Positions 36,512 through 45,937 are shown, counted from the stretch's first letter. The stretch is DNA of 64,000 nt from Bradyrhizobium sp. LLZ17 (GCF_041200145.1 NZ_CP165734.1:6057001-6121000); one strand, 5' to 3'. The notes: a model not told the origin generated them from the letters alone. Translations and numbers: made by a program.

Positions 36512-37492
36512 ATGCGACGACGAGACTTCATCGCGCTTACAGGGAAAGCGGCTGCGGCTTGGCCGTTGGGGGCGCTTGCCCAGACCGCAAAGGTTTATCG
36601 CGTAGGGACGCTCACTGCGGGCCCTCCGATCTCTCCTAAGGCGGATCGTGGTGCGGTTCTCTTCGACGGGCTGGCGAAACGTGGCTATGTGCTTGGACAG
36701 AATCTGATCCACGAAGCGCGTGGTGCGTCGGGCAAGCTTGAGCGGGTGCCGCAGTTAATGCAGGAGCTGAAGGCGGCGGGAGCGGACGTTGTGGTCACCA
36801 TCAGCTACCCAGCCGCTGCCGCCGCCAAGGCATCGGGCGTCCCAACTGTGCTGGCGTCCGGCTCCGGCGATCCGGTCAAGACCGGACTGGTCGAAAGTCT
36901 CGCGCGGCCGGGCGGCAACGTGACCGGAATAGCCGATGACGCATCGATACTATCCACCAAACGGCTCTCGTTGCTGGCAGCCCTGTTGCCAAAGCTTCGC
37001 CGGGTAGCGATGCTCTGGAACAAGGACGATCTCGGAATGTCGATGCGTTATGAGACTTCCGCAAGCGCCGCGAAGGGGGTTGGAATTACTGTTCAGCCGC
37101 TTGGCGTGCGGGAACCCGACGATTTCAATGAAGCCTTCGCGGCGATGACGCGCGATCCGCCTGACGCTATCCTGATGGTTTCTGATTCGCTTACCTTGCT
37201 TAACCGAAAGCGCGTGATCGACTATGCCGCCGAGCATCGTCTGCCCGCAATCTATGAGGCGGACACAATCGTTCGCGACGGGGGTTTGATGTCATATGGA
37301 GCCGACACACGCAGATCCTTCGAGCGTGCCGCGGCGATGGTCGATCTTATCCTCAAGGGAGCGAAGCCAGCCGCCCTCCCGGTTGAGCAGCCGACACGCT
37401 ACCAATTCGTTATCAACTTGAAGACCGCAAAATCGATAGGACTTGAAATTCCAGCGCCGCTAACGGCGCTCGCAGACGAAGTGATTGAATAG
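36512..37492 (+). CDS. ABC transporter substrate-binding protein, PF04392 type (copy D)
   Basis: 326 residues; leader MRRRDFIALTGKAAAAWPLG with a cleavage site near ALAQ. Conserved blocks: KVYRVGTLTAGPP, LAKRGYVLGQNLIHEARGAS, RPGGNVTGIADDAS, GGLMSYGADTRRSFERAAAM and LKTAKSIGLEIPAPLTALAD. Intact. No permease or ATPase genes adjoin. Confidence 0.9.
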   Translation: MRRRDFIALTGKAAAAWPLGALAQTAKVYRVGTLTAGPPISPKADRGAVLFDGLAKRGYVLGQNLIHEARGASGKLERVPQLMQELKAAGADVVVTISYPAAAAAKASGVPTVLASGSGDPVKTGLVESLARPGGNVTGIADDASILSTKRLSLLAALLPKLRRVAMLWNKDDLGMSMRYETSASAAKGVGITVQPLGVREPDDFNEAFAAMTRDPPDAILMVSDSLTLLNRKRVIDYAAEHRLPAIYEADTIVRDGGLMSYGADTRRSFERAAAMVDLILKGAKPAALPVEQPTRYQFVINLKTAKSIGLEIPAPLTALADEVIE

Positions 37493-37507
37493 GCGGCCTG
37501 TTCTATG

Positions 37508-37622
37508 GTGCATGAGTCCGGAAATGGCCCATCAGCGAAGTAGCGGCGCATCTCGTTTAGGTCCGCTGGCGGACCAGATTTGCTCACGTTGAGTTCTTCG
37601 CACGTTGACCCAACTCGGAGAT
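37508..37622. repeat. intergenic boundary element after copy D
   Basis: Left end GTGCATGAGTCCGGAAATGG then CCCATCAGCGAAG (37508-37540); right end CGCACGTTGACCCAACTCGG at 37599-37618. Same arrangement and nearly the same length as 36321-36445. Confidence 0.6.
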
Positions 37623-37690
37623 TTAGGTGGTCAGCCGTGAGCGGCCGTGATCAGCGCGACGTTGTTCTGTTCGCCCCTGAGGTCGTGTCA

Positions 37691-38467
37691 TTACATTCGA
37701 CCGCAACTGCTCCCTGAGGTTCCAACGTCCACACTGCAAATTGGTGAACGGGCTGTCTCCAGCGCACGAAGATAGTCGCGGTCGAACTCAGCCACGTCTT
37801 CAAGCGCGGTGCGGTTGCGGAGTTGCACCACATGATTCTGCCACTCAATCAGCCCTTGCTCTCTAAGCTCCTGAAGCGTCCTGTTGACATGGACAACTGA
37901 CAGCCCGCATGCATCGGCAACGTTCTGTTGTGTCAAGGGGAGATGAAAGCTGCTGCCATGGTCGAGGGCGCCGACGAGCTCCAATCGACCGGCAATTTCG
38001 CAAAGGAGATGCGCAATTCTTCCTAAGGCTTGGCGCGATCCAAGATTTTCAACCCATTCGCGATACACGGCAGCATGGATCAGCGTCTCGCGCCAAAACG
38101 CCTGCGTGATCGCAGGTGAGACACTCATAATTTCTCTGAGATGAGCGTGAGGCACGCAAGCGACTGTCGAGTTGCCAACGCTGCAAAGCTCATGGTCCAT
38201 AACCGGCAAGTGTAGCGTATGCAAATCTGGCATATCACCGGCGATATAGAACGAAGAGATCTGGTTGCGGTCCGAGATTATCCTCTGACGCGCGAGAAAT
38301 CCACTCATCACGACGACCGAGCTTTTAGGGCGGTCTCCTTGGCGCACGACAAGCTCGCCATTGCTCAACGTCTTGAGCTTGTACGGCATGCGCGCGAGCT
38401 TGGCTTGATCTTGCTCGAATAGACCGGCCACCGCCTGCAAGCGCGCGATCAGCTTACGATGGGGCAT
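37691..38467 (-). CDS. Crp/Fnr-family transcriptional regulator
   Basis: The ATG at 38467 (MPHRKLIARLQAVAGLFEQD) gives 258 residues. An N-terminal cyclic-nucleotide-binding-like barrel (LSNGELVVRQGDRPKSSVVV, SGFLARQRIISDRNQISSFY) is followed by a dimer helix and a winged helix with LTQQNVADACGLSVVHVNRT. No Cys cluster for an Fe-S site is seen, so it is not Fnr-like in oxygen sensing. Two cyclase genes within 8 kb make cAMP a reasonable ligand, but the barrel is divergent. Confidence 0.88.
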   Translation of the reverse strand: MPHRKLIARLQAVAGLFEQDQAKLARMPYKLKTLSNGELVVRQGDRPKSSVVVMSGFLARQRIISDRNQISSFYIAGDMPDLHTLHLPVMDHELCSVGNSTVACVPHAHLREIMSVSPAITQAFWRETLIHAAVYREWVENLGSRQALGRIAHLLCEIAGRLELVGALDHGSSFHLPLTQQNVADACGLSVVHVNRTLQELREQGLIEWQNHVVQLRNRTALEDVAEFDRDYLRALETARSPICSVDVGTSGSSCGRM

Positions 38468-38686
38468 GATGGGCTCCCTATCCGTGATAGGCGGGAGCAC
38501 TATGGGTCTCTCAGGCACCGAACGCCTACGGACGCAGCTTTGACCGGTGATGTCGTATTAACGCACGAGCGTTCGCAGAGTTCAACCGGTGATTTGTGCC
38601 AGCTTGCAATTCCGCTTGCGGCCCGACACAGGCGAGCCGAGCCGGTCGATTGATGTCTGTTGACAGGGGCAGACCGGAAGCCGGGT

Positions 38687-39358
38687 TTAGGGACCGTCGG
38701 GGTAGCTTTTGACCGGGTCGGATGCCAGACCTTCCAATGTCCCGGCATCGTACAGTTCGATGGGCGCCCCGAGCCCCTTTAAGCTGTATCTGGTTCCCTC
38801 GCTTTGGACGATGCCCTTTGGACACCGATCGCGAACAGATTTCGTGACCAGTATCTGTCCTCCACGGGCAGCAGATTGCGCGCGAGCGGCGGTATTTACC
38901 ACCGTGCCGATCGCGGTAAGGTCCCGATGCGAGTGACCGAACTCACCAAAGCTGACATCGCCGCTGCTGATGCCGATGCCAATGCTCAGGCTTCCTTCAT
39001 CTAAGCCGAGTCCACCCACGAGGTCCGCGTGCCGGCCGCGCCAGCGTTGCTGCATCTGTCGGGCGGCTTGGACCGCCTGCGCTGCATGACCTTCTTGTCT
39101 GATTGGAAAATTGAAGACCGCCATGATGGCATCACCAATCGTCTTGTTCAGCAAACCGTCATGCTGCCAGATTGCTTCGGCGCATTCATCGTAGAAAGCA
39201 TCAAGGGTTGTAGAGATCTCGCGCGATGTCACTGACTGAGACGCTGCCGTATACCCGCGCAGGTCCGCGAAGAGCACGGTTGCATCGATCGTGACGTTGC
39301 GGGCTTTCATGATTCGCGTAAAGGCGAGTTCGCAAAAGGTGCAGGTGTTGGGATTCAT
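38687..39358 (-). CDS. class III adenylate/guanylate cyclase, short form
   Basis: ATG at 39358 gives 223 residues beginning MNPNTCTFCELAFTRIMKAR, with a CTFC pair that may bind metal. The cyclase domain follows immediately: TVLFADLRGYTAASQSVTSR (first metal Asp), LNKTIGDAIMAVFNFP (second), FGHSHRDLTAIGTVVNTAAR (nucleotide site). There is no other sensory domain. It lies upstream of the Crp/Fnr gene on the same strand, 219 bases apart. Confidence 0.88.
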   Translation of the reverse strand: MNPNTCTFCELAFTRIMKARNVTIDATVLFADLRGYTAASQSVTSREISTTLDAFYDECAEAIWQHDGLLNKTIGDAIMAVFNFPIRQEGHAAQAVQAARQMQQRWRGRHADLVGGLGLDEGSLSIGIGISSGDVSFGEFGHSHRDLTAIGTVVNTAARAQSAARGGQILVTKSVRDRCPKGIVQSEGTRYSLKGLGAPIELYDAGTLEGLASDPVKSYPDGP

Positions 39359-39924
39359 CCGGCTTGGTCGGAGGCCGAGAACGCGAAAGGGGATCGCTAA
39401 GGGGCCACGTAAAACCACTGGGAGGTGCAGATTTTGCCAGCATCATTTGCAGATGGTCGAGTGTTGCCGCAGGTCCATCGCATTCTTCTCATCGGCCGCC
39501 CATTTTTTCATTCTAGCAGACGGCCACGAAGATGCCGAATCCGGCATGTCGGAAATCCCGTCATTGACGAGAGAAACCAGAAATCGCCAGCTGCTGCGGT
39601 TCAATGGGCCTGCGAGCGTTGTGCGAGGCTGCTTGCGCAGCAGATCAGCCAAGGATGTGGGCGCTGTTTCTTGGTCATGCAGCATTCCGGCGAGATGTCT
39701 CGGAAGGCAGACCGGAAGTGGTTCAGTCTGGCAGGGGCTTTGGGTCTTGACCCATAACAGCCCTTGAACGGGTGCACGTGCTTAGACCGCTGGAACCTTG
39801 TGGTACCCTGCTCCACCCATTCAAGGTCTTTGCGGCATCGCGGTGCTGACGAGGCAAGTCATTTCGACTATCCTTCAATGCGGGCCATCAAATGGGCAGG
39901 ACAAAGACCCACGAGGGCAGTTCA
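39359..39924. other. unassigned 566-base region
   Basis: No frame here looks like a protein. A GTCTTGACCCATAAC stretch near 39747 weakly resembles the boundary-element right end. GAGGG at about 39913 is the ribosome site of the CBS gene. Confidence 0.45.
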
Positions 39925-40368
39925 ATGAGCACGGTAAAAAGCGCGCTGGCGCAGAAGAGCGGCACCCTAATCCATGTACGTTCCAGCGACATGGTCATCG
40001 AAGCCTTGCGCAAGATGCGGGACAACCGGGTCCGGTCGGTGTTGGTCATCGACGACGACGTGCTGGTCGGTATCGTGACCCAGGGTGACTGCGCGATCAA
40101 AGTGCTGCTGCCCGGGCTCGATGCGAAGCAGACGCCGGTGGACCAAGCGATGACGGGCAAGCCGGTCACGGTCAACCCGGACGACCGGCTGAAAGACTGC
40201 ATGGCAATGATGGCTGAGCGCCGTTTTCGCCATCTGCCAGTGCTGCATGCAGGCAAGGTCGTAGGCGTGATCTCGATTGGAGACGTCGTAAAAAACATCA
40301 TCCGGGATTTGGAGCACAACGTGGGCGACCTGATGGGCTACATCATGACTGACAGCCCGGGAGGCTGA
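39925..40368 (+). CDS. CBS-domain pair protein
   Basis: A 147-residue protein made of two CBS motifs: VIEALRKMRDNRVRSVLVID with GIVTQGDCA, and LKDCMAMMAERRFRHLPVLH with GVISIGDVVKNII. Such stand-alone CBS pairs bind adenosyl nucleotides (AMP, ATP, SAM) and act as energy sensors. Start ATG 39925 after GAGGG. No partner enzyme adjoins. Confidence 0.92.
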   Translation: MSTVKSALAQKSGTLIHVRSSDMVIEALRKMRDNRVRSVLVIDDDVLVGIVTQGDCAIKVLLPGLDAKQTPVDQAMTGKPVTVNPDDRLKDCMAMMAERRFRHLPVLHAGKVVGVISIGDVVKNIIRDLEHNVGDLMGYIMTDSPGG

Positions 40369-40593
40369 CAGACGAACCGCGGTGACGGCGCCCCCGTCAC
40401 CAATGTTGCGGCGGGTCCAGTTGCGACTATGTCAGGCGGGCGAAAGGTGAAAGCGCCGACCTAGGGCGCGTTGACCGGCGGCATAGACGACGTCGGGCGC
40501 GCACGAAAGCTGCTTCATGCTGACCTCGTGCGGCCACCATAAGCGAAAACGCTACGAGGAGAATGAGAAGCCCTCGCATCGTGCGCCGTCAAA

Positions 40594-40776
40594 TCAAGGC
40601 ATAGCCACCATCAGGACAAGGGCCGCCTCGCCGTTTCCCGGACCGCCTGACGTAAGATAGAGCGCGGCAAGCGCGATCACTCCCAAGAGAGCACCATAAC
40701 CAGCAATGATCCATCCGTCATAGTCTCGTCTCGCCTGCACCGAGGACGCGGTGTGAGAATAGCCAATGGTTGCCAT
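40594..40776 (-). CDS. small single-pass membrane protein, 60 aa
   Basis: ATG 40776, product MATIGYSHTASSVQARRDYD then WIIAGYGALLGVIALAALYL as one membrane helix and a short hydrophobic tail. It follows another small membrane protein gene on the same strand. Function unknown. Confidence 0.6.
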   Translation of the reverse strand: MATIGYSHTASSVQARRDYDGWIIAGYGALLGVIALAALYLTSGGPGNGEAALVLMVAMP

Positions 40777-40851
40777 AATTGGATCCTCCGAGTTTGGCGC
40801 TCGATAGGCGCGTTGAGATGGGGACGAATGGCCCCTCACTTGTGACAGATG

Positions 40852-41091
40852 TTAGTGGTTCGATCGAAGATCGGTGCCCAAGGTGGCATGTTGTTCCATG
40901 CCGACTGACGTGGTCGTGCTCTGGTAGACACCAATCGCGGTCGCGCCAGCCAGGAACAAGCAGGCGTAGAAGGCCAGCACGCGCTTCGCCCAACGCTTGC
41001 GAGTAATCCTGTCTTCGGGATCGCTCGTAGTAAATTCGTTCAGGGAAAAGGCATTGGTAACGTGAGCGGAATCCTCAGCAAAATAATCCAT
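40852..41091 (-). CDS. small membrane protein, 79 aa
   Basis: ATG 41091 with strong ribosome site AAGGGAGGTTTCC. The N-terminal half is acidic, followed by RITRKRWAKRVLAFYACLFL and a helix through about residue 57, then a polar tail with EQHATLGTDLRSNH. It probably forms a pair with the 60-aa gene downstream. A 14-bp palindrome AAATTCCGGAATTT lies at 41126-41139, just upstream. Confidence 0.65.
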   Translation of the reverse strand: MDYFAEDSAHVTNAFSLNEFTTSDPEDRITRKRWAKRVLAFYACLFLAGATAIGVYQSTTTSVGMEQHATLGTDLRSNH

Positions 41092-41125
41092 AGGAAACCT
41101 CCCTTGAAATTACTCCGATCAGCTC

Positions 41126-41139
41126 AAATTCCGGAATTT
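41126..41139. promoter_or_regulatory. 14-bp palindrome AAATTCCGGAATTT
   Basis: Perfect palindrome 35 bp upstream of the 79-aa membrane protein gene; operator-like by position. Confidence 0.35.
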
Positions 41140-41343
41140 TCAACAAATGTGTCAGTCTAGCTTCCTGATAATCGGAAGGCAGGGGCTCTGCTTCGGGCGA
41201 ATTCCGCAACTGCCTTAGCCCCGGCGCCGGACGCAAAATGTGAAACTGTTCACTGTGGGTCCCGCAAATCTTGCAAAGGTTCATCGGATCGCGCACTCAA
41301 TAAAGGTCAACATGGCTGCATTTCTCGCGTGAGGCGGGCAGCC

Positions 41344-41924
41344 TCGCGCTCGCGTTGAACCGGGCGAAACTGTCCTGGTGACGGGCGCGGCCGGCGGTGT
41401 GGGGCTTGCCTGCATCGTAATGGCCCCCATGCTCGGTGCCCGCGTCATTGGTGCTGTCGGTAGCGCCGCCAAGACAGCGATCGTCCGCGAGTACGGAGCC
41501 GAAGCAGTCAATCAACTATTCCAGCGAGGACGTGCGCGACCGGGTCAAGGAGCTTACCGGAGGCGAAGGAATTGACGTCTGCGTCGACAATGTGGGTGGC
41601 GGGCTGTTTGGCACTCTGGCTCAACTTATGCGTTGGAATGGAAAGCTATTGCCGGTCGGCTTGGCCGGTGGAGAGGTGCCGTCTCTCCCCATGAATCTTC
41701 CTCTGCTGAAGAACTATTCCATCCTTGACGTCTTCACCGGCGCCTGGGCCGACCGCTTTCCGGATAAGAGTTCACGCGCCGCAGACAAGATCTTGCAATG
41801 GGTCAGTGAAGGAAAGCTGCGTCCCCACGTTGATCGCGTGTTGCCCTTGGAGCGGGCGGCCGAGGCGATGAGTGCGATCGAAAATCGATCGGTCGCAGGT
41901 CGAATTGTACTTAAGGTGAGGTGA
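41344..41924 (+). pseudogene. zinc-type alcohol dehydrogenase/quinone oxidoreductase fragment
   Basis: The visible part starts at the nucleotide-binding domain: EPGETVLVTGAAGGVGLACI (Rossmann GxxGxxG), then a frame change near GCAGTCAATCAAC (41506-41516, one extra base) leading to YSSEDVRDRVKELTGGEGID and VGGGLFGTLAQLMRWNGKLL, ending AAEAMSAIENRSVAGRIVLK. The N-terminal catalytic half (about 130 residues) is absent, so this is a true truncation and not only a sequencing indel. Confidence 0.8.
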
Positions 41925-41928
41925 TCCC

Positions 41929-42420
41929 ATGGCGAGTTCATCGGAGCCGATCAAGCCGATCGAGGACGTGCGCGATATTTCCGCCATCACCTACGGCTTC
42001 ATGGCGTCGAAGGCGCTCTTTGCTGCAATCGATTTCGATCTGTTCACGCTTCGAGGGCGGGATCGAGCAGGTGCCGGCCCTGGCGAGGGCGACCCCGGAT
42101 TTCCGAGAACCGGCTTGTCACGCTGCTTGCATCCCTCAAGTCGTTAGGCCTGATCGCTGATCGCGGAGGTCGATTGATCAATGCGCCGGCCACGTCCAAA
42201 TTCCTGGTGGTTGGAGCGACGGGGACTTCCGGGACTACGTTCGGCTGGTCCACGGAGCGCTTGGCTACGAGACTGATTTCGAGGACACTGGAACAGGAGG
42301 CGTACTCAGGCGTCAATCGGCTTGCAAATTTTGCAGGCCGAATGACACTCAGGCCCCATTCGATGAATCGAAGGTCGCTATTTGGATCCAAAACGGACAT
42401 CTCCGCATCAAATAGCAGAC
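41929..42420 (+). pseudogene. O-methyltransferase remnant (dimerisation domain)
   Basis: Begins with MASSSEPIKPIEDVRDISAI and TYGFMASKALFAAIDFDLFT. Then, after frame changes near 42045, 42105 and 42215, one can read FEGGIEQVPALARAT, NRLVTLLASLKSLGLIADRG, GRLINAPATSKFLVVGA and GDFRDYVRLVHGALGYETDF. This pattern resembles the N-terminal helical domain of acetylserotonin/phenylpyruvate-type methyltransferases. No SAM-binding domain remains. Four bases separate it from the dehydrogenase remnant, so both may come from one decayed operon. Confidence 0.55.
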
Positions 42421-43694
42421 GTCGGAATGTTTCTTGCCGAGGAGACGAGATACGACGGCCGATGATTGACTGTTTGGACATCCAGGCCCGCGGCCGCGGA
42501 GAAGGACTTCACGATAACGTCAAGTTCATGTTGAGAGATCACGTCTTCAACGCGTGCAAAGCCGTTCGGTGCTCGCTCTTCTACGAGCTGCATTGCGGCC
42601 TCAGGTCCGAGATTCCGATTTCGCAAGATGATGTCATTCATCGTCGGCCGACGCTCTGCGTCGTAGCGTTTCAGAGCTGCGATGTAATCGTCAGTCTCGA
42701 TCAGGGCGCGCGCGAGGGCCCGAGCATCTAGGATCGCCTGCGAGCCCGCCTGCCCACCGGCCGGCTGCATTGGATGTGCCGCGTCGCCAAGGAGCGTGAC
42801 GCAGCCGAACGACCAAGCTGGAACTGGGTCGCGATCGACGAGTGGAAATTCGTAGATGCTAGACGATCGTTCGATAAGCGTCGGCAGGTCGAGCCAAGGA
42901 AATCGCCACCGCTCGAATGCCGAAAGCACCTTTTTCTTTTCGACGCATCGATTCCAGTTTTCCGGCAATTGCGCCTGATCTGGCACCGTCATTTGACAGA
43001 TCCAGTTGGTCAGCAATTTTCCTCCCGCTACCCTGCCGATCGGATAGACGATAATTCGCTGATCGAAATGCCCGGCGATAACCATAGTTTGTCCGTCGAG
43101 GAACGGTTCGGCCTCGACCGCAGCACGCCACAGGATTTGATGCGCGAAGCGAGGCTCTCCTTCTTGAGGATAAAGCTGGCTCCGCACGGCGGAATGGATG
43201 CCGTCGGCGCCAACGAGGATATCCGCCTCTTCAATTAGGTCCGAACCAGAGTCCCCGTCGCTGAAACGAGCCTGCACACTCCCGCAGCGTTGCTCGAAGG
43301 TCCTAAGTTTTGCTCCCGTGCGAACATTTCCGTCACCGATCCGCTCGCGCGCCGCCCGAAGCAACATAAGTTGCAACTCTCCGCGATGAATGGAGATTTG
43401 CGGCCAGCGGTATCCCGCCGCCAGCCCCCCTCGGCTCACTATAGATCAATTGCCCCAACTTGTTGCAAAGGTTCAGGCGCTGCGTGGTGATCCCGGTCTG
43501 TGCAAGCGAACTGCCGAATCAAGCTCAGTCAGCTCGCGCACCGCCGTTGGCTGCAGATTGATGCCGACGCCGAGCGCCAAGGGATCACGCACGGTTTCGT
43601 AGATGCGGACGCGTATTCCAGCCTGATGCAGGCTGAGCGCAAGGCTCAGCCCGCCGATGCCGCCTCCGGCGATGATGACCTGCATAGGTCTCAT
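42408..43694 (-). pseudogene. FAD-dependent monooxygenase (PHBH fold), two compensating indels
   Basis: Flavoprotein hydroxylase of about 425 residues. N-terminal FAD site QVIIAGGGIGGLSLALSLHQ (ATG 43694). The frame is lost near 43505-43512 (one base missing), a middle part reads QTGITTQRLNLCNKLGQLIY, and the main frame is regained at a C6 run at 43425-43430 (one base too many). The rest includes ADILVGADGIHSAVRSQLYP and the second FAD motif GCVTLLGDAAHPMQPAGGQA. The substrate is probably an aromatic acid or phenol, unproven. Its ATG overlaps the stop of the binding-protein gene by four bases, so they form an operon. Confidence 0.75.
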
Positions 43695-44857
43695 TTTGCT
43701 GCTACGCGTGGATCCCTGACGTTGTTGAAGGTCTCGAACTCGGCATTGCGGAGTTCGCCATTCACCTTCTCGACCCTGCGGATGTAGATGTTATGCATGA
43801 CCTCGCCGCTCTTGCCGTCGATCGAGATGGGACCGCGCGGGCTTTCCCATGTCATACCCTTCATCGCGGCAACCAGGGCCGTGCCGTCGGTCGAACCAGC
43901 CGTCTTATCCAGAGCGGCATAGATCAGGTGCATCCCATCGTAGCCGGAGACCACCATGAAGTTCGCGCGCACCCTCGCTTCCTTCTGATAAGCTTCCGTG
44001 AACGCCTTGTTCAAGGCGGAAGGGTGGGCCGCGGAATAGAAATGCGCGGTGACCGTACCCAACACGGCGTCGCCCATGTTTTGCAGTGTTTCGTCGTCGG
44101 TGAGGTCGCCGGGGCCGATCAAGGCGATGCCGGCCTTGTCGAGGCCACGCTCCACGAACTGCCTGGCGAAAACAGCGGCCTGGGTCGAGGGAATGAACAC
44201 GAACAGCGCCTGCGGGGAGGCGTCCTTGACACGCTGCAGGAACGGCGCGAAGTCGGGGCTGCGGAGCGGTACGCGGATTGCCTCGGCGATCTGGCCGCCG
44301 GCCGCCTTGTAGTTGTTGGTGAAGGCTTCCTCTGCCTCGAGCCCGGGCGCGAATTCAGTAACCAGCGTCACCGCCTTGCCGAGCCCTTTCTTCGCCGCCC
44401 AGTCTGCGAGGATGGCCGAGGATTGCGCCAGCGTGCAGCTTGTGCGTACGAAGAAGCGCGACTTCTCGACCACTGCCGTGGTGCTTGAAATCATAATCAC
44501 CGTGGGCTTCTGCGCTTCAGTGAGCAGCGGTGCGCTGGGCATTAGATCGGCGGTGAGGCCGCCCCCGATCACGTCGACCTTGTCGTTAACGACGAGTTCT
44601 TGAATCAGGCGCTTGCCGGTTTCGCCAGACGAGGCGTCGTCCCTGACGATGAGCTCGACCCGCTTTCCGGCTACTGTCTCGCCGTGCTGCTTGATGTAGA
44701 GGCGCGCGCCCGCGAGCACCTGTTGCCCTGCCGCAGCCAGGGGTCCGGTCATCGGCATGACCATCCCGATCTTCACGGTGCCCTGCGCGCCGGCGCTGCC
44801 GACGGCGGCGATTGAGGCTGCGAGCACGGCAGCCGAAAGAATGAAGTTCCTTGGCAT
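43691..44857 (-). CDS. branched-chain amino-acid-type ABC substrate-binding protein
   Basis: 388 residues with signal peptide (NFILSAAVLAASIAAVGSAG, cleavage near AGAQG). Peripla_BP_6/LivJ fold: VKIGMVMPMTGPLAAAGQQV, LIQELVVNDKVDVIGGGLTA, NFMVVSGYDGMHLIYAALDK. First gene of the unit with the monooxygenase; no permease or ATPase follows. Since the downstream gene is an aromatic-type hydroxylase, an aromatic compound is a possible ligand. The LysR gene diverges 141 bases away. Confidence 0.92.
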   Translation of the reverse strand: MPRNFILSAAVLAASIAAVGSAGAQGTVKIGMVMPMTGPLAAAGQQVLAGARLYIKQHGETVAGKRVELIVRDDASSGETGKRLIQELVVNDKVDVIGGGLTADLMPSAPLLTEAQKPTVIMISSTTAVVEKSRFFVRTSCTLAQSSAILADWAAKKGLGKAVTLVTEFAPGLEAEEAFTNNYKAAGGQIAEAIRVPLRSPDFAPFLQRVKDASPQALFVFIPSTQAAVFARQFVERGLDKAGIALIGPGDLTDDETLQNMGDAVLGTVTAHFYSAAHPSALNKAFTEAYQKEARVRANFMVVSGYDGMHLIYAALDKTAGSTDGTALVAAMKGMTWESPRGPISIDGKSGEVMHNIYIRRVEKVNGELRNAEFETFNNVRDPRVAAK

Positions 44858-44998
44858 GGCTGGCCTCCATCATCAGGATCGGCGCGCCTCCGGTCGGGAT
44901 TTGTCGCCGACTGCGGGTTGAAATATTGGCATTCCAAGCTGTAGTCTGAAAGTTCGATTTTGCGACATCCTTGTAGCCCGTAGACTAAGGGGACCAAA

Positions 44999-45937
44999 AT
45001 GGATTGGTCGGATCGGATCGGCCGCCGCATCAAGCTGCGTGACCTTCACGTGGTGCTTGCGGTAGCGGAATCGGGCAGCATGGCGAAAGCATCACAGAAG
45101 CTCGCGATCTCCCATCCCGTCGTGTCCAAGACCATCTCCGATCTCGAGCATACCCTCGGGGTGAAGTTGTTCGATCGCTCCTCGCAGGGGGTGGAAGTAA
45201 CCAGCTACGGGGCGGCTCTGCTCAAATGCGGCGTTAACGTCTTCGACGAGATGCGGCAGGGACTGAAGCAGATCGAATTCCTCAGCGATCCGACGTCGGG
45301 CGAACTAGTGGTGGGTTGTCCCGAAATCATGAACGCCGGCATCATGCCTGCGATTTCCGAACGCCTCCTGCAACAGCACCCGCGCGTGCAGTTGCGGGTG
45401 ATCCATGCCGACGTAGCGCTGTCCGAATTCAACTCGCTTCGTGAGCGCAAGGTCGAACTTCTGGTCGGGCGACTGCCCGATCCTTTTGTCGAGGATGACC
45501 TGACTTTCGAGCCTCTGGTGCAGGAGCCGTTTGTCGCAGTCGCAGGCGCGAATAGCCAGTGGGCACGACGGCGCCGCGTCGAACTTGCCGATTTGATGGA
45601 CGAGTCCTGGGTGCTTCCTCCGCAAGACAGCACGCCCGGCGGGATTATCTCGGGAATCTTTGCTGCCAGCGGATTGAAATCGCCGCGACCCGGGATCGCG
45701 ACCCTGTCGATTCAACTGACCACTACACTTATCGCGACAGGTAAATTTGTTGGCATTCTGCCAAACTCGATTGCCAAGTTCAGTTCCCGACGCGTGGGTT
45801 TGACAATTTTGCCTTCAAGAATTCCTACTACGCACTATGCGATCGCGATTCTCACTGTGAAAAGCCGGACTCCAGGTCCGTTGGCGCAATTGTTCATTGA
45901 ACATGCGAGAGCTGTAGCAAAATCGTTGACGGCGTGA
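44999..45937 (+). CDS. LysR-family transcriptional regulator
   Basis: 312 residues. N-terminal winged helix with IKLRDLHVVLAVAESGSMAK and AISHPVVSKTISDLEHTLGV, then an effector domain (GELVVGCPEIMNAGIMPAIS, VELLVGRLPDPFVEDDLTFE). Divergent to the binding-protein/monooxygenase unit, the standard layout for a LysR activator and its target. The intergenic region has TAGTCT (44942) and AGACTA (44982) as inverted hexamers, a weak candidate for its site. Confidence 0.93.
   Translation: MDWSDRIGRRIKLRDLHVVLAVAESGSMAKASQKLAISHPVVSKTISDLEHTLGVKLFDRSSQGVEVTSYGAALLKCGVNVFDEMRQGLKQIEFLSDPTSGELVVGCPEIMNAGIMPAISERLLQQHPRVQLRVIHADVALSEFNSLRERKVELLVGRLPDPFVEDDLTFEPLVQEPFVAVAGANSQWARRRRVELADLMDESWVLPPQDSTPGGIISGIFAASGLKSPRPGIATLSIQLTTTLIATGKFVGILPNSIAKFSSRRVGLTILPSRIPTTHYAIAILTVKSRTPGPLAQLFIEHARAVAKSLTA

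Noticed and set aside
41075..41284. A minus-strand frame beginning MNLCKICGTHSE
   Set aside because: It runs over the ribosome site and start of the 79-aa membrane protein gene and loses likeness after the CxxC; probably the leader of that gene.
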